A stretch of 64,000 bases of DNA from Wenyingzhuangia fucanilytica. Its GTDB lineage: Bacteria; Bacteroidota; Bacteroidia; Flavobacteriales; Flavobacteriaceae. A model generated the notes under the pieces. The model did no database searches and was not told the origin of the DNA. It saw only the letters and a list, made by a program, of their open reading frames with translations. This document shows positions 15,835 to 24,865 of the stretch, in pieces. The position numbers were made by a program, and so were the translations under genes. The stretch covers positions 248,001 to 312,000 of the forward strand of contig NZ_CP014224.1 in the NCBI RefSeq assembly GCF_001697185.1. Direction: 5' to 3'. How positions within the stretch are numbered: the first letter of the stretch is position 1; each line of letters opens with the position of its first letter.

Positions 15835-16650
15835 ATGAAAATAGCAATTCAAGGAATAAAAGGGTCATACCACCACATTGTAGCCGAGAACTATTTTGGA
15901 GAAGATATTGAGTTGATAGAATGTATGACATTTGGAGAAATGCCAGACCTTGTATTGAGTGGAAAAGCGGATTATTTAGTCATGGCAATTGAAAATTCTA
16001 TAGCCGGAGCAATACTTCCAAATTACTCTTTAATTGACGAGTATAATTTAGCAATGGTTGGGGAATATTATTTAGGAATCAACCATAATTTAATGGTGAT
16101 GAATCATCAGAAGATAGAAGATATCAAAAAAGTATATTCTCATCCTATGGCTTTGTTACAGTGTAGAAGTTTCTTTAAAAATCACCCACACATCAAGTTG
16201 ATTGAAGATGCGGATACTGCAGAAGTAGCTAAGAGAATTCAAGAAAATCAACTAAAAAAAGTAGGAGCAATTGCTAGTGCTAAGGCAGCGGAGATCTATG
16301 GATTAGAAATGATTGCAGAACAAATCCAAACCATCAAAAATAATTTTACAAGGTTTGTGATTTTGCAAAAAAAAGAATCGTTAAACAACCCTGAGGTAAC
16401 CAAAGCTTCTTTAAAGTTTGTTTTAAAAGATGAAAGTGGTTCTCTTGGAGAAGTGTTGATGTTATTGGCAAATCATAAGGTCAATTTATCAAAAATACAA
16501 TCTTTACCTATTATAGAAACCCCTTGGGAATATGCCTTTTTTGCAGATTTAATTTTTGACGATTATCAAGAGTATAAAAATGCAATGGTAGATATTAGAA
16601 GTAAAGTATCGAGTTTAAAAATATTAGGTGAATATAAAAACAATAAGTAA
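15835..16650 (+). CDS. pheA: Prephenate dehydratase
   Basis: A 271-residue enzyme converting prephenate to phenylpyruvate in phenylalanine synthesis. The periplasmic-binding-like catalytic domain begins KIAIQGIKGSYHHIVAENYF and carries the TRF catalytic motif in NNFTRFVIL near residue 180. An ACT domain follows (SLGEVLMLLANHKVNLSKIQ). The usual Phe-binding ESRP motif of the ACT domain reads QSLP here, which may alter feedback control. There is no fused chorismate mutase; that activity sits on the DAHP synthase gene of the same operon. Its stop overlaps the next ATG by 1 base (TAATG). Confidence 0.93.
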   Translation: MKIAIQGIKGSYHHIVAENYFGEDIELIECMTFGEMPDLVLSGKADYLVMAIENSIAGAILPNYSLIDEYNLAMVGEYYLGINHNLMVMNHQKIEDIKKVYSHPMALLQCRSFFKNHPHIKLIEDADTAEVAKRIQENQLKKVGAIASAKAAEIYGLEMIAEQIQTIKNNFTRFVILQKKESLNNPEVTKASLKFVLKDESGSLGEVLMLLANHKVNLSKIQSLPIIETPWEYAFFADLIFDDYQEYKNAMVDIRSKVSSLKILGEYKNNK

Positions 16651-17801
16651 TGATTGTTTCGGTAGCAAATAGATTAGACGATGTAAAAGAATACTATTTC
16701 TCAAAAAAATTAAGAGAAGTAGCAAGCTTAAAAGCAGCAGGTAAACCAATCATTAGTTTAGGAATTGGTAGTCCAGATTTAACCCCTGACCAACGTGTGT
16801 TAGAGGCGTTAAGTAATGCGGCAAAAGAAAGCTCAGCACATGGATATCAGTCTTACCAAGGTTTACCAGCCTTAAGACAAGCCATGGCTTCTTTTTATCA
16901 AACTAATTTTAAGGTAGCTTTAAATCCAGACACAGAGGTATTGCCTTTAATGGGGTCTAAAGAAGGAATCATGCACGTTTCTATGGCTTTTTTAAATCCT
17001 GGAGACCAAGTATTAATTCCAAATCCAGGCTATCCAACTTATACATCAGTAACAAAATTGGTAGGAGCAGAACCTGTTTTTTATGATTTAGTTGCAGACA
17101 AGGATTGGTTGCCAAATTTTGAGGCTTTAGAAAAGTTAGACTTGTCAAAAGTTAAAATCATGTGGATCAATTATCCTCATATGCCAACAGGAGCAACAGC
17201 TAAAAATAAGGTGTACCAAAAACTAATCAATTTTGCTAAAAAGCATCAAATATTATTAGTAAACGATAATCCATACAGTTTTGTTTTAAACGATAATCCT
17301 GAAAGTATTTTAAATTACGAAGGGGCTAAAGAAGTAGCTTTAGAGCTAAATTCTTTAAGTAAAAGTTTTAACATGGCTGGTTGGCGAGTTGGAATGTTTG
17401 TTGGGGCTAAAGAATATTTAGATCAAGTATTAAAAGTAAAAAGTAATATGGATTCTGGAATGTTCTACGGAATTCAAAAAGGAGCTATTGAGGCTTTACA
17501 CCTATCAAAAGATTGGTTTAAAAGCATTAATGAACATTACCACAAACGCAGAGAAATTGTGTGTCAAATATTAGACAGTTTAAACTGTGTGTATGATAAA
17601 ACACATGTTGGAATGTTTGTGTGGGCAAAATTGCCAGAAGGAATCACATCAGAACAAATGACAGATAAAATGTTGTATGAAAAAGATGTGTTCATTACTC
17701 CAGGATCTATTTTTGGAAGTAATGGAGAAGGGTATATAAGATTATCCTTATGTGTTTCAGAAGAAAATCTGGAACAAGTTTTAGCTAGGGTTAAAGCATA
17801 G
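16650..17801 (+). CDS. Class I/II aminotransferase, aromatic amino acid operon
   Basis: A fold-type I PLP enzyme of 383 residues. It has the N-terminal GIGSPDLTPDQRVLEAL, substrate and cofactor motifs NPGYPTYTSV and NYPHMPTGA, the Schiff-base Lys in LSKSFNMAGWRVG, and the C-terminal RLSLC with the carboxylate-binding Arg. In this operon it most likely transaminates phenylpyruvate and hydroxyphenylpyruvate, or prephenate; related enzymes are often annotated as LL-diaminopimelate or methionine aminotransferases. It is translationally coupled to pheA. A short spacer of repeated ATAGATAGAGTAT words follows. Confidence 0.88.
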   Translation: MIVSVANRLDDVKEYYFSKKLREVASLKAAGKPIISLGIGSPDLTPDQRVLEALSNAAKESSAHGYQSYQGLPALRQAMASFYQTNFKVALNPDTEVLPLMGSKEGIMHVSMAFLNPGDQVLIPNPGYPTYTSVTKLVGAEPVFYDLVADKDWLPNFEALEKLDLSKVKIMWINYPHMPTGATAKNKVYQKLINFAKKHQILLVNDNPYSFVLNDNPESILNYEGAKEVALELNSLSKSFNMAGWRVGMFVGAKEYLDQVLKVKSNMDSGMFYGIQKGAIEALHLSKDWFKSINEHYHKRREIVCQILDSLNCVYDKTHVGMFVWAKLPEGITSEQMTDKMLYEKDVFITPGSIFGSNGEGYIRLSLCVSEENLEQVLARVKA

Positions 17802-17832
17802 ATAGAGTATAGATAAAGCATAGATAGAGTAT
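17796..17832 (+). repeat. Imperfect short direct repeat between aminotransferase and tyrA
   Basis: AGCATAGATAGAGTAT occurs at 17796-17811 and again at 17817-17832, so the last codons of the aminotransferase and the spacer share a duplicated segment. It may be a slippage product; no regulatory structure is evident. Confidence 0.65.
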
Positions 17833-17839
17833 TAAAAAG

Positions 17840-18688
17840 ATGTTAGTAACAGTAATTGGTTTAGGGTTAATAGGTGGTTCTTTAGCATTGGAATTAAAGA
17901 AACGTTTAGGGTATACTGTTCACGGAATCGATGCCAATGTAGCTAATGCCCAAAAAGCATTAGCACTAGGTATAATAGATAAGATAGTAGACTTTAATCA
18001 AATTGCTGATAGTGATGTGGTTGTCTTGGCTGTTCCTGTCAATTTTTTACCAGATTTGGCAATAAATGTGTTAGATACAGTTAAAAAAGATACAATTGTG
18101 TTTGATATGGGTTCTACCAAAGAGAAACTGAGCAAAACAGTTGAAAATCACGAAAAAAGAACTAATTTTGTGGCCGTTCATCCTATAGCGGGTACAGAAC
18201 ATTCTGGACCAGAAGCAGCTATCTATCATTTATTTGATGATAAAGTAAATATCATCTGTGATAAAGAGCTAAGCAGTGAGGTAGCCGTAACTAAAGTATT
18301 AGATATTTTTAATGCTTTAAACATGAGAACTATTTTTATGAATAGTGCAGAACATGATAAGCATATAGCATATGTTTCGCACTTATCACATATTAGTTCT
18401 TTTATGTTAGGTAAAACGGTGTTGGAAAAAGAAAAGAACGAGAAGAATATTTTTGACATGGCAGGCTCTGGTTTTGAATCTACCGTACGTTTGGCAAAAA
18501 GTTCTCCTAACATGTGGACTCCTATTTTTATAGAAAACAAGGAGAATATTTTAAGTTCATTAAATGAATATATTGATAATTTAACAGCATTTAAGAATTT
18601 AATTATAGAAGAAGATAAAAAAGGTTTGCAACAAACAATGTTGGAAACCAATCATATAAAAGAAGTATTAACAGGAATTCAAAAATAA
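17840..18688 (+). CDS. tyrA: Prephenate dehydrogenase
   Basis: A 282-residue NAD-dependent enzyme making hydroxyphenylpyruvate from prephenate for tyrosine synthesis. The Rossmann domain begins VTVIGLGLIGGSLALELK; the catalytic His lies in VHPIAGTEHSGPEAA; the C-terminal all-helical dimerisation domain includes YVSHLSHISSFML. There is no ACT domain, so feedback control may rest on the operon attenuator and the DAHP synthase. It is third in the operon, 38 bases after the aminotransferase and 18 before DAHP synthase. Confidence 0.93.
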   Translation: MLVTVIGLGLIGGSLALELKKRLGYTVHGIDANVANAQKALALGIIDKIVDFNQIADSDVVVLAVPVNFLPDLAINVLDTVKKDTIVFDMGSTKEKLSKTVENHEKRTNFVAVHPIAGTEHSGPEAAIYHLFDDKVNIICDKELSSEVAVTKVLDIFNALNMRTIFMNSAEHDKHIAYVSHLSHISSFMLGKTVLEKEKNEKNIFDMAGSGFESTVRLAKSSPNMWTPIFIENKENILSSLNEYIDNLTAFKNLIIEEDKKGLQQTMLETNHIKEVLTGIQK

Positions 18689-18706
18689 AAGTATATAATT
18701 ACTAAG

Positions 18707-19789
18707 ATGGAAAACAAAAAAGAATTAAGAACGTGGTTGGATGATATGAAATTAGATCATCCTCTAGTAATTGCTGGACCTTGTAGTGCAGAAACAGAAG
18801 AGCAAGTTTTAAAAATTGCTCACGAATTAAAAGATACAGATGTAACTGTATTTAGAGCTGGTGTTTGGAAGCCAAGAACTAGACCAGGTGGTTTTGAAGG
18901 TGTTGGTGCTGTAGCATTACCTTGGTTAAAAAAGGTGAAAGAACAAACAGGATTGTTAACTGCTGTTGAGGTTGCAAATGTAGCTCACGTAAAATTAGCT
19001 TTAGAAGCTGATGTTGATATCTTGTGGTTAGGTGCTCGTACTACTGTAAACCCATTTGCGGTTCAAGAAGTAGCAGACGCTTTAGAAGGTACTGATAAAA
19101 TTGTTTTGATTAAAAACCCAATCAACCCAGATTTAGCTTTGTGGTTAGGTGGAGTTGAGCGTTTGTACAAAGCAAATATTAAAAACTTAGGAGTTATTCA
19201 CAGAGGATTCTCTTCTTACAAGAAAACTCGTTACAGAAACGTTCCTCAATGGCAATTGCCAATTGAATTGAAACGTCAATTCCCAGATTTACCTATCATC
19301 AACGATCCATCTCACATTTGTGGAAATAGAACAGGAATCCAAGAAATTTCTCAAATCGCTTTAGATTTGAACTTTGAAGGATTGATGATTGAAACTCATA
19401 TTACTCCAGATGACGCTTGGTCTGATGCTGCACAGCAAATTACTCCAGCTCGTTTGGTTGAGATTATGAACGATTTAAAAGTTCGTAAGCCTAAAGCTGA
19501 AGGAGAAACTTTAGATCAATTACAGCAGTTAAGAGCTGAGATTGATGTAATTGACAATCACATTATTGATACTTTAGCTGAGCGTATGAAAGTTGCTGCT
19601 CAAATAGGTGAGGTTAAAAAATCTAAGAATATCTCTGTTTTACAAGATGCTCGTTGGGGAGAAATTTTACAGAACATGGTAGCTGTTGGAGAAAAATCTG
19701 GTTTAAGCCAAGAATTTATCGAATCTGTTTTTAAAGCAATTCACCAAGAATCTATCAACAAGCAAGAAGAAATAGTTACTTCTAAGTAA
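18707..19789 (+). CDS. Bifunctional 3-deoxy-7-phosphoheptulonate synthase/chorismate mutase type II
   Basis: A 360-residue fusion. Residues 1 to about 260 form a DAHP synthase of the KDO8P-synthase-like type: AGPCSAETEEQV, FRAGVWKPRTRPGGFEG, DPSHICG with the metal-binding His, and a second metal-site Glu and His in MIETHIT. Residues from about 270 form an AroQ-type helical chorismate mutase (LRAEIDVIDNHIIDTLAERM, then KSKNISVLQDARW). The first step of the shikimate pathway and the branch-point mutase are therefore on one chain, at the end of the Phe/Tyr operon. Codon choice is more optimised than in neighbouring genes. A strong terminator follows. Confidence 0.94.
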   Translation: MENKKELRTWLDDMKLDHPLVIAGPCSAETEEQVLKIAHELKDTDVTVFRAGVWKPRTRPGGFEGVGAVALPWLKKVKEQTGLLTAVEVANVAHVKLALEADVDILWLGARTTVNPFAVQEVADALEGTDKIVLIKNPINPDLALWLGGVERLYKANIKNLGVIHRGFSSYKKTRYRNVPQWQLPIELKRQFPDLPIINDPSHICGNRTGIQEISQIALDLNFEGLMIETHITPDDAWSDAAQQITPARLVEIMNDLKVRKPKAEGETLDQLQQLRAEIDVIDNHIIDTLAERMKVAAQIGEVKKSKNISVLQDARWGEILQNMVAVGEKSGLSQEFIESVFKAIHQESINKQEEIVTSK

Positions 19790-19812
19790 TTAAAAATTCT
19801 TTATAATATTTA

Positions 19813-19848
19813 AAAACGAGAACAAGGTAAACTTGTTCTCGTTTTTTA
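19813..19848 (+). terminator. Rho-independent terminator closing the aromatic operon
   Basis: A 14-bp stem AAAACGAGAACAAG / CTTGTTCTCGTTTT with a GTAAA loop, followed by a T-run. Confidence 0.92.
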
Positions 19849-19880
19849 TTTACCCTAATTTAAGAAACAAATAACTTTTT

Positions 19881-19888
19881 TATCTTTC
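19881..19888 (+). promoter_or_regulatory. Candidate -7 element for the rsgA operon
   Basis: TATCTTTC is one base off TAnnTTTG and lies 38 bases before the rsgA ATG, directly after the aromatic operon terminator. Confidence 0.4.
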
Positions 19889-19926
19889 CGATAGAATAAG
19901 TAAGTAGGAACAACTATTTTTACGGT

Positions 19927-20865
19927 ATGAATGGAATTGTTACAAAATCTACAGGAAGTTGGTATTCAGTAAGAACTGAAGACGGAGAAGTGCATCAATG
20001 TAGAATTCCTGGAAAGTTTAGAATGAAGGGAATTAAAAGTACCAATCCCATTGCTGTTGGAGATGAGGTTTCTTTTGAATTAGAGCCTAAAAAAGAAACA
20101 GGAGTTGTTAAAGAAATTCACGAACGTAGAAATTTCATCGTTCGTAAATCTGTAAATTTATCTAAACAAACCCATATCATTGCATCTAATATTGATATTG
20201 CTTTTTTAATTGTAACCCTTCATAATCCAGAAACTACGACTACTTTTATTGATCGATTTTTAGCTACGGCAGAAGCCTATAGTATTAAAACTATTTTATT
20301 GTTTAATAAGGTTGATACGCATGACGAAGAAATGGATGAATATCGAGAAGCGTTTAAATATATTTATAGCAGTATTGGTTATAAGTGTATTGATGTTTCT
20401 GCTACCCAAAAAATAAATATCAATCTTGTTAAAGATTTAATGAAAGATCATGTGAGTTTGTTTGCAGGTCATTCTGGAGTAGGAAAATCTACCTTAGTAA
20501 ACGCTTTAGAACCAACTTTAGATTTAAAAACAAAAGAAATTTCTGAACAACATCAGCAAGGGCAGCATACTACAACTTTTGCAGAAATGTATCCTTTGTC
20601 TTTTGGAGGCTATATTATAGATACTCCAGGAATTAGAGGTTTTGGTGTAGTAGATTTTGATAAATATCAGGTGACAGATTATTTTCCAGAATTATTTGCT
20701 TTAAAATCCGATTGTAAGTTTAACAATTGTTTGCATCTTAATGAACCAAAATGTGCTGTAAAAGATGCTTTGGAAAACGGAGAGATATCAGAAACTAGAT
20801 ATGAAAGTTATCTTCAATTATTAAGTGAAGACGAGGAACATTACAGACAAGATACTTTTAAGTAA
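19927..20865 (+). CDS. rsgA: Ribosome small-subunit-dependent GTPase A
   Basis: A circularly permuted GTPase of 312 residues that assists 30S maturation. An N-terminal OB fold (GIVTKSTGSWYSVRTEDGE) is followed by the permuted G motifs: G4 LLFNKVD, G1 GHSGVGKSTLVN, then G3 DTPGIRGFG. The C-terminal zinc knuckle is C-x4-C-x-H-x5-C (CKFNNCLHLNEPKC). Motif order and length match RsgA/YjeQ. It is coupled to dtd by a TAATG overlap. Confidence 0.96.
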   Translation: MNGIVTKSTGSWYSVRTEDGEVHQCRIPGKFRMKGIKSTNPIAVGDEVSFELEPKKETGVVKEIHERRNFIVRKSVNLSKQTHIIASNIDIAFLIVTLHNPETTTTFIDRFLATAEAYSIKTILLFNKVDTHDEEMDEYREAFKYIYSSIGYKCIDVSATQKININLVKDLMKDHVSLFAGHSGVGKSTLVNALEPTLDLKTKEISEQHQQGQHTTTFAEMYPLSFGGYIIDTPGIRGFGVVDFDKYQVTDYFPELFALKSDCKFNNCLHLNEPKCAVKDALENGEISETRYESYLQLLSEDEEHYRQDTFK

Positions 20866-21317
20866 TGAGAGTAGTTATTCAGCGAGTTAGTGAGGCATCC
20901 GTTACTATTAATCAACAAAAAGTAGCTCAAATAGCTAAAGGATTAGTAGTGTTGGTAGGAATTGTTCCCGAAGATACTCAAGAAGATATTGAGTGGCTTT
21001 GTCAAAAAATCATCAAATTAAGAATATTTGGAGATGATAAAGGTTTGATGAATCTATCTTTAATAGATGTTGATGGTGAGATAATCGTAGTAAGTCAGTT
21101 TACGTTACATGCTTTAACTAAAAAAGGAAATAGACCTAGTTATATTAAGGCAGCGAGACCAGAGGTAGCTATTCCTCTCTATGAAAGTTTTAAAAATCGT
21201 TTGAAAGATTTATTACAAAAAGAAATTCAGAGTGGTGAGTTTGGGGCGGATATGAAAGTTGCTTTGGTTAATGATGGACCTGTTACCATTATAATGGATT
21301 CGCACAATAAAGAATAG
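20865..21317 (+). CDS. dtd: D-aminoacyl-tRNA deacylase
   Basis: A 150-residue DTD-family enzyme that hydrolyses D-amino acids, and glycine mischarged on tRNA-Ala, from tRNA. Typical features are MRVVIQRVSEASVTI at the start, the catalytic VSQFTLHAL motif near residue 78 and the C-terminal GPVT motif (NDGPVTIIMDS), which forms the chiral-proofreading site. Length equals the family norm. It overlaps rsgA by 1 base and is followed 2 bases later by an exported protein gene. Confidence 0.96.
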   Translation: MRVVIQRVSEASVTINQQKVAQIAKGLVVLVGIVPEDTQEDIEWLCQKIIKLRIFGDDKGLMNLSLIDVDGEIIVVSQFTLHALTKKGNRPSYIKAARPEVAIPLYESFKNRLKDLLQKEIQSGEFGADMKVALVNDGPVTIIMDSHNKE

Positions 21318-21319
21318 TT

Positions 21320-22840
21320 ATGAAGAAAATACTTGGCATTTTATTATTCTGTTCATTTTTGAGCTTTTCTCAAGAAAAATTTCAAGTAGAAAAATTACCC
21401 TCTAGAATTCGTTTATCAGCAGAAATTGTTGGAATGCAAGGAGAGCCTAATATTGGTTTTGTAGGGCATGGGTATGAAATGTTTGGATTGATATCAAATG
21501 CGCCTAAATGGTATTTTGGTGTAAACTCCTATTCAGCTTTAACAGGAATTAGATCAGGTCTTTTTGTATTTGGAATTACTGCAGGAATTCAAAAAACGAT
21601 TGTTAAAGATTGGCTTTTTTATGATGCCGGTCTTTTTTTAGGAGGAGGTGGTGGAAGCGGTGCTCCTGATGGTGGTGGATTAATGGTGAGACCCCATTTG
21701 GATTTGGAAGCTTTTGTTACTAAAAAAATATCTTTAAGAGCTGGACTTTCTTTGGTTGATTTTCCTAGTGGCGCTATTAATAGTTTTAATTTTAATGTAG
21801 GAGCAACAATTAATACAGATGCCTATATAGCCAATAGCATCAATACAACTAAAACAGGAAGTGCTACAGCCTTTTTTAACACTGTGGAAATTAGTGGTCT
21901 TTCTATGAATTTATTAAATTATAAAAAAGGTCCTTTAAAATCAGATGTTATAGTTGATAAATCTGCACCGAGTATTTCTTTATTAGGAGCAATGATTAAA
22001 ACAGGTTATCACAATAATTTTTATGGTATTTTAAAACTTGGTGGTGCTTTTATTGGTGAGGTAGATGGTTTTATGATGCTTTTATCTGGGGTAGGTTATG
22101 AAATCCCTTTAACGCCTTGGTTTTCTTTTGATGTAAAAGGATTGGTGGGAGGAGCTGGTGGAGGAAATGTTCAGTTTGGAGGTGGTTTTGCCACTCAAAT
22201 AGAAGTAGGAACAGGATTTCATTTCTCGGATTATTTATTAAATGTAAGTTATGGAAATACCTATGCTCCAAATGGGAATTTTGAATCTAATCATTTAGAT
22301 ATTTCTATTGGTAAGAGATTTAAGTTGTATAAAAATCCTAAAATAAATTCTATTGAATTGATAGAATCAAGTAATCTAAAAAAGGAAAATTTTAGTTTTA
22401 CTACTTATAATAGAGCTTATTTTTCAGCGAATAAAAAAGATAAAAATGGAAGAGATTACGATAAAGTTTTTAATTCTGTTGGATTTGAGTTAGAAAAAAG
22501 ATTAAACAACACTTTTAGTCTTGTAGGAGCTACTGTTTGGGCTTATCAAGGGAGTTATGGAGCCTATGCTGAAGGTTGGTTGGGATTACAGTATTATTAT
22601 CCTATAACTAGTTCTTGGAGCGCTACGGCAAAAGGTTTGTTAGGTGCAGGAGGAGGAGGAGGAATTGATTTAGGTAGTGGTATGCTTTATCAATATACTT
22701 TAGGATTAGAAAAACAAATTAATAATCGTTGGAGTTTTATTCTAAATGCAGGGCAGGTAAGAGCTGTGGATGGTAACTTTACACCTGTTTTGGTAGATGC
22801 TGGTATAAAGTTAAATATTAGCCAATTGGTAAAAAATTAG
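21320..22840 (+). CDS. Unrecognised exported protein with three glycine-rich beta modules
   Basis: A 506-residue protein with a clear Sec signal peptide (KKILGILLFCSFLSFS, cleavage before Q18). I do not recognise the family. It consists of three loosely similar modules at about residues 27-170, 212-335 and 360-500. Each has alternating aromatic beta-strand-like segments, one glycine block (LFLGGGGGSGAPDGGG; GLVGGAGGGNVQFGGG; GLLGAGGGGGIDLGSG) and a final strand ending like LDISIGKRF. This pattern suggests an outer-membrane or surface beta-barrel. It lies 2 bases after dtd, so it is probably co-transcribed with rsgA-dtd. Its stop overlaps that of the convergent porin gene by 4 bases. Confidence 0.7.
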   Translation: MKKILGILLFCSFLSFSQEKFQVEKLPSRIRLSAEIVGMQGEPNIGFVGHGYEMFGLISNAPKWYFGVNSYSALTGIRSGLFVFGITAGIQKTIVKDWLFYDAGLFLGGGGGSGAPDGGGLMVRPHLDLEAFVTKKISLRAGLSLVDFPSGAINSFNFNVGATINTDAYIANSINTTKTGSATAFFNTVEISGLSMNLLNYKKGPLKSDVIVDKSAPSISLLGAMIKTGYHNNFYGILKLGGAFIGEVDGFMMLLSGVGYEIPLTPWFSFDVKGLVGGAGGGNVQFGGGFATQIEVGTGFHFSDYLLNVSYGNTYAPNGNFESNHLDISIGKRFKLYKNPKINSIELIESSNLKKENFSFTTYNRAYFSANKKDKNGRDYDKVFNSVGFELEKRLNNTFSLVGATVWAYQGSYGAYAEGWLGLQYYYPITSSWSATAKGLLGAGGGGGIDLGSGMLYQYTLGLEKQINNRWSFILNAGQVRAVDGNFTPVLVDAGIKLNISQLVKN

Positions 22841-24789
22841 TTCCAAAAATTCCAAATTAATCCTAATCTAATAGAAAGGTCTCTAGCAGGATTGTTTGGA
22901 GTAGCAAAGTAATTTCTTCCTGTTAAAGAAGCTGTAATATTTTCTACTTTAAAATAAATTCTAGTACGTCTTACTTCTCCATTTACAAATACATCAAAGG
23001 TAGGGTAATCACCTATTTTTGTGTCATTTTGAATGTAAAATTCGTTTAATACGGGGTTAAAAGCATTTGCATAGTACTTGGTAAAGTATTTAAATCCAAC
23101 ACCTATTTGCGCTAATAAAGGTTTCCCTTTAAAGAAATAATTTTCGTAGTAAAAAGTGTTTCTAGTCACAAATTCAGGTACTCTAAAAACTGCACTACCA
23201 CGAGCTAATTTTTGATACATAAGCGTGTTGTTCAACCTAAACTTTCCGAATTTAAATTCGTTATTTACTTTTATTTTTAAATAGTCAATTGTTTCGGTAT
23301 TTTGACTTGCAATACTGTTGCTGTTATAATAAGTGTAATTTTTTATTTGATGGATATAAGCATCAGCATTAATCCATTTAGTTTTAATATTTCCATATAC
23401 AGTTCTGTACACAATATTTTCGAAACTTTGGTTCCAATTAAAATTACTGAAATTAGATTGATAGAACATCGTATTGGTATTTGGAGCAGCAGTTTTTAAC
23501 TGAATACCAGCTCTGGCCAAAGTATTGTTTTTAAGTTTAAAACCAGCATTTATATGCAGGTTACTTCCAAAATCACCTCCGCTAATAACTTGTTCTGCAT
23601 AGGTATTTAAAAAGATGCCTTTTAGTTTTCCATTCCAATTAGCTCCGGCAGAAGTATAACTTGTTGTTTTGCTTTTTGGGATAATATTAGACCCAACTAC
23701 TAATGAGTTATCATAGGTTTGCTTAAAGTTATAAAGGCTACTAAAAACTTTAAAGTTTCCTAAAATCCATGGAGAGTTAAATTTTAAATAGACTTGGTTT
23801 TCTGTTTCAGAAAAGTCGGTTTTATCATTGGTAACATCATTAGTTCTTGTTCCGTAAATATTAGAGTTGTCATCAAAATATTGGGTGTCTTCAGACTCAA
23901 AACTATATTTTGAGGTTTCGTAACTAATATGGTGTCCTAATTTTAAATTGGTTAAGTGTTGATCTAAACTATCTTTTGAATTTAAAATTCTAAGCTCGTG
24001 TTCATAATAATATCTGGTAGATTTAAAGAGACTTTCAGAACTTGATAAGTTTACATTTACTCTACTTCTTACAGAAAAGTCAGGATTGTCATTTTTAAAC
24101 TCCGTAACAGAGCTATCAGTTAACCCTCCGTTTTCAAAATTGCTTAATTTTTGAGAGATAATATGTGTTCTAAACTGGTATCTTTTACTAGGGTTAAAAT
24201 AGCTGTAAATAAAACTAAAATTAACATGGCTTGTTCGTTCTCGTTGATAATTTCCTTGGGATCTTAATCCTTTATAGTTAAGTGCAACATTATTGTGCTT
24301 TCCAAAATTAGTGGTAAACAAAGTGTTTAAATATTGTCCTGTAAAACCAGAGCGATAGTTTAAAACTGTAGTAGGAGTGGGAACATGATAGTAATTAACA
24401 TCTTCAGTTTTATAAAAATTATATTGTTTTGCTGTAACTCCAAGTTTAGGGGTGATTTGATTGTTGATTAAATCATAACCTAATTTATTAAAGGTTTGCC
24501 CTTGATTGGCAAACGCTAGCCATTCAAAATCATCTTGATGAGTGTAGTTATGAGCAAAATACTTCTGGATGCTTAAAATAGTGTCTATCTGTATAGTGTC
24601 TAAATCATAGGTAATCATTTTATAATCAACATATCTACCTCCATACATGTTTCTAATACTATCTAAAGGCATATCCTTAGATGTTTGTTCTTTTTGTATT
24701 TCTATTTTAGTTTCTACAATTTCATTTTCTTGAGAAAATATAGGTAGTAGATTTATAAAAGCTATCCAAAGGAAGATGTATTTTTTCAT
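22837..24789 (-). CDS. Putative outer-membrane porin (PF14121-like)
   Basis: A 650-residue exported beta-barrel protein. I chose the start at 24789 because it gives a signal peptide (KKYIFLWIAFINLLPIFS); a longer frame to 24864 would run into the divergent rnhB promoter region and place the signal internally. The mature protein is rich in alternating aromatic strands and Asn/Tyr turns and ends in RDLSIRLGLIWNFWN, whose terminal aromatic fits outer-membrane assembly. The early YVDYKMITYDLDTIQIDT segment and the length agree with the Bacteroidota putative-porin family. Substrate unknown. It is convergent with the glycine-rich exported protein gene and divergent from rnhB. Confidence 0.8.
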   Translation of the reverse strand: MKKYIFLWIAFINLLPIFSQENEIVETKIEIQKEQTSKDMPLDSIRNMYGGRYVDYKMITYDLDTIQIDTILSIQKYFAHNYTHQDDFEWLAFANQGQTFNKLGYDLINNQITPKLGVTAKQYNFYKTEDVNYYHVPTPTTVLNYRSGFTGQYLNTLFTTNFGKHNNVALNYKGLRSQGNYQRERTSHVNFSFIYSYFNPSKRYQFRTHIISQKLSNFENGGLTDSSVTEFKNDNPDFSVRSRVNVNLSSSESLFKSTRYYYEHELRILNSKDSLDQHLTNLKLGHHISYETSKYSFESEDTQYFDDNSNIYGTRTNDVTNDKTDFSETENQVYLKFNSPWILGNFKVFSSLYNFKQTYDNSLVVGSNIIPKSKTTSYTSAGANWNGKLKGIFLNTYAEQVISGGDFGSNLHINAGFKLKNNTLARAGIQLKTAAPNTNTMFYQSNFSNFNWNQSFENIVYRTVYGNIKTKWINADAYIHQIKNYTYYNSNSIASQNTETIDYLKIKVNNEFKFGKFRLNNTLMYQKLARGSAVFRVPEFVTRNTFYYENYFFKGKPLLAQIGVGFKYFTKYYANAFNPVLNEFYIQNDTKIGDYPTFDVFVNGEVRRTRIYFKVENITASLTGRNYFATPNNPARDLSIRLGLIWNFWN

Positions 24790-24865
24790 ATTCAATAATT
24801 GCAAGACAAAGGTAATTTTTTTAAACGAATTAGTTTGATTAATATTGGGCAGTACAAGTATCAAT

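Noticed and set aside
24790-24864. Longer N-terminus for the putative porin
   Set aside because: It places the signal peptide internally and invades the divergent rnhB start region.
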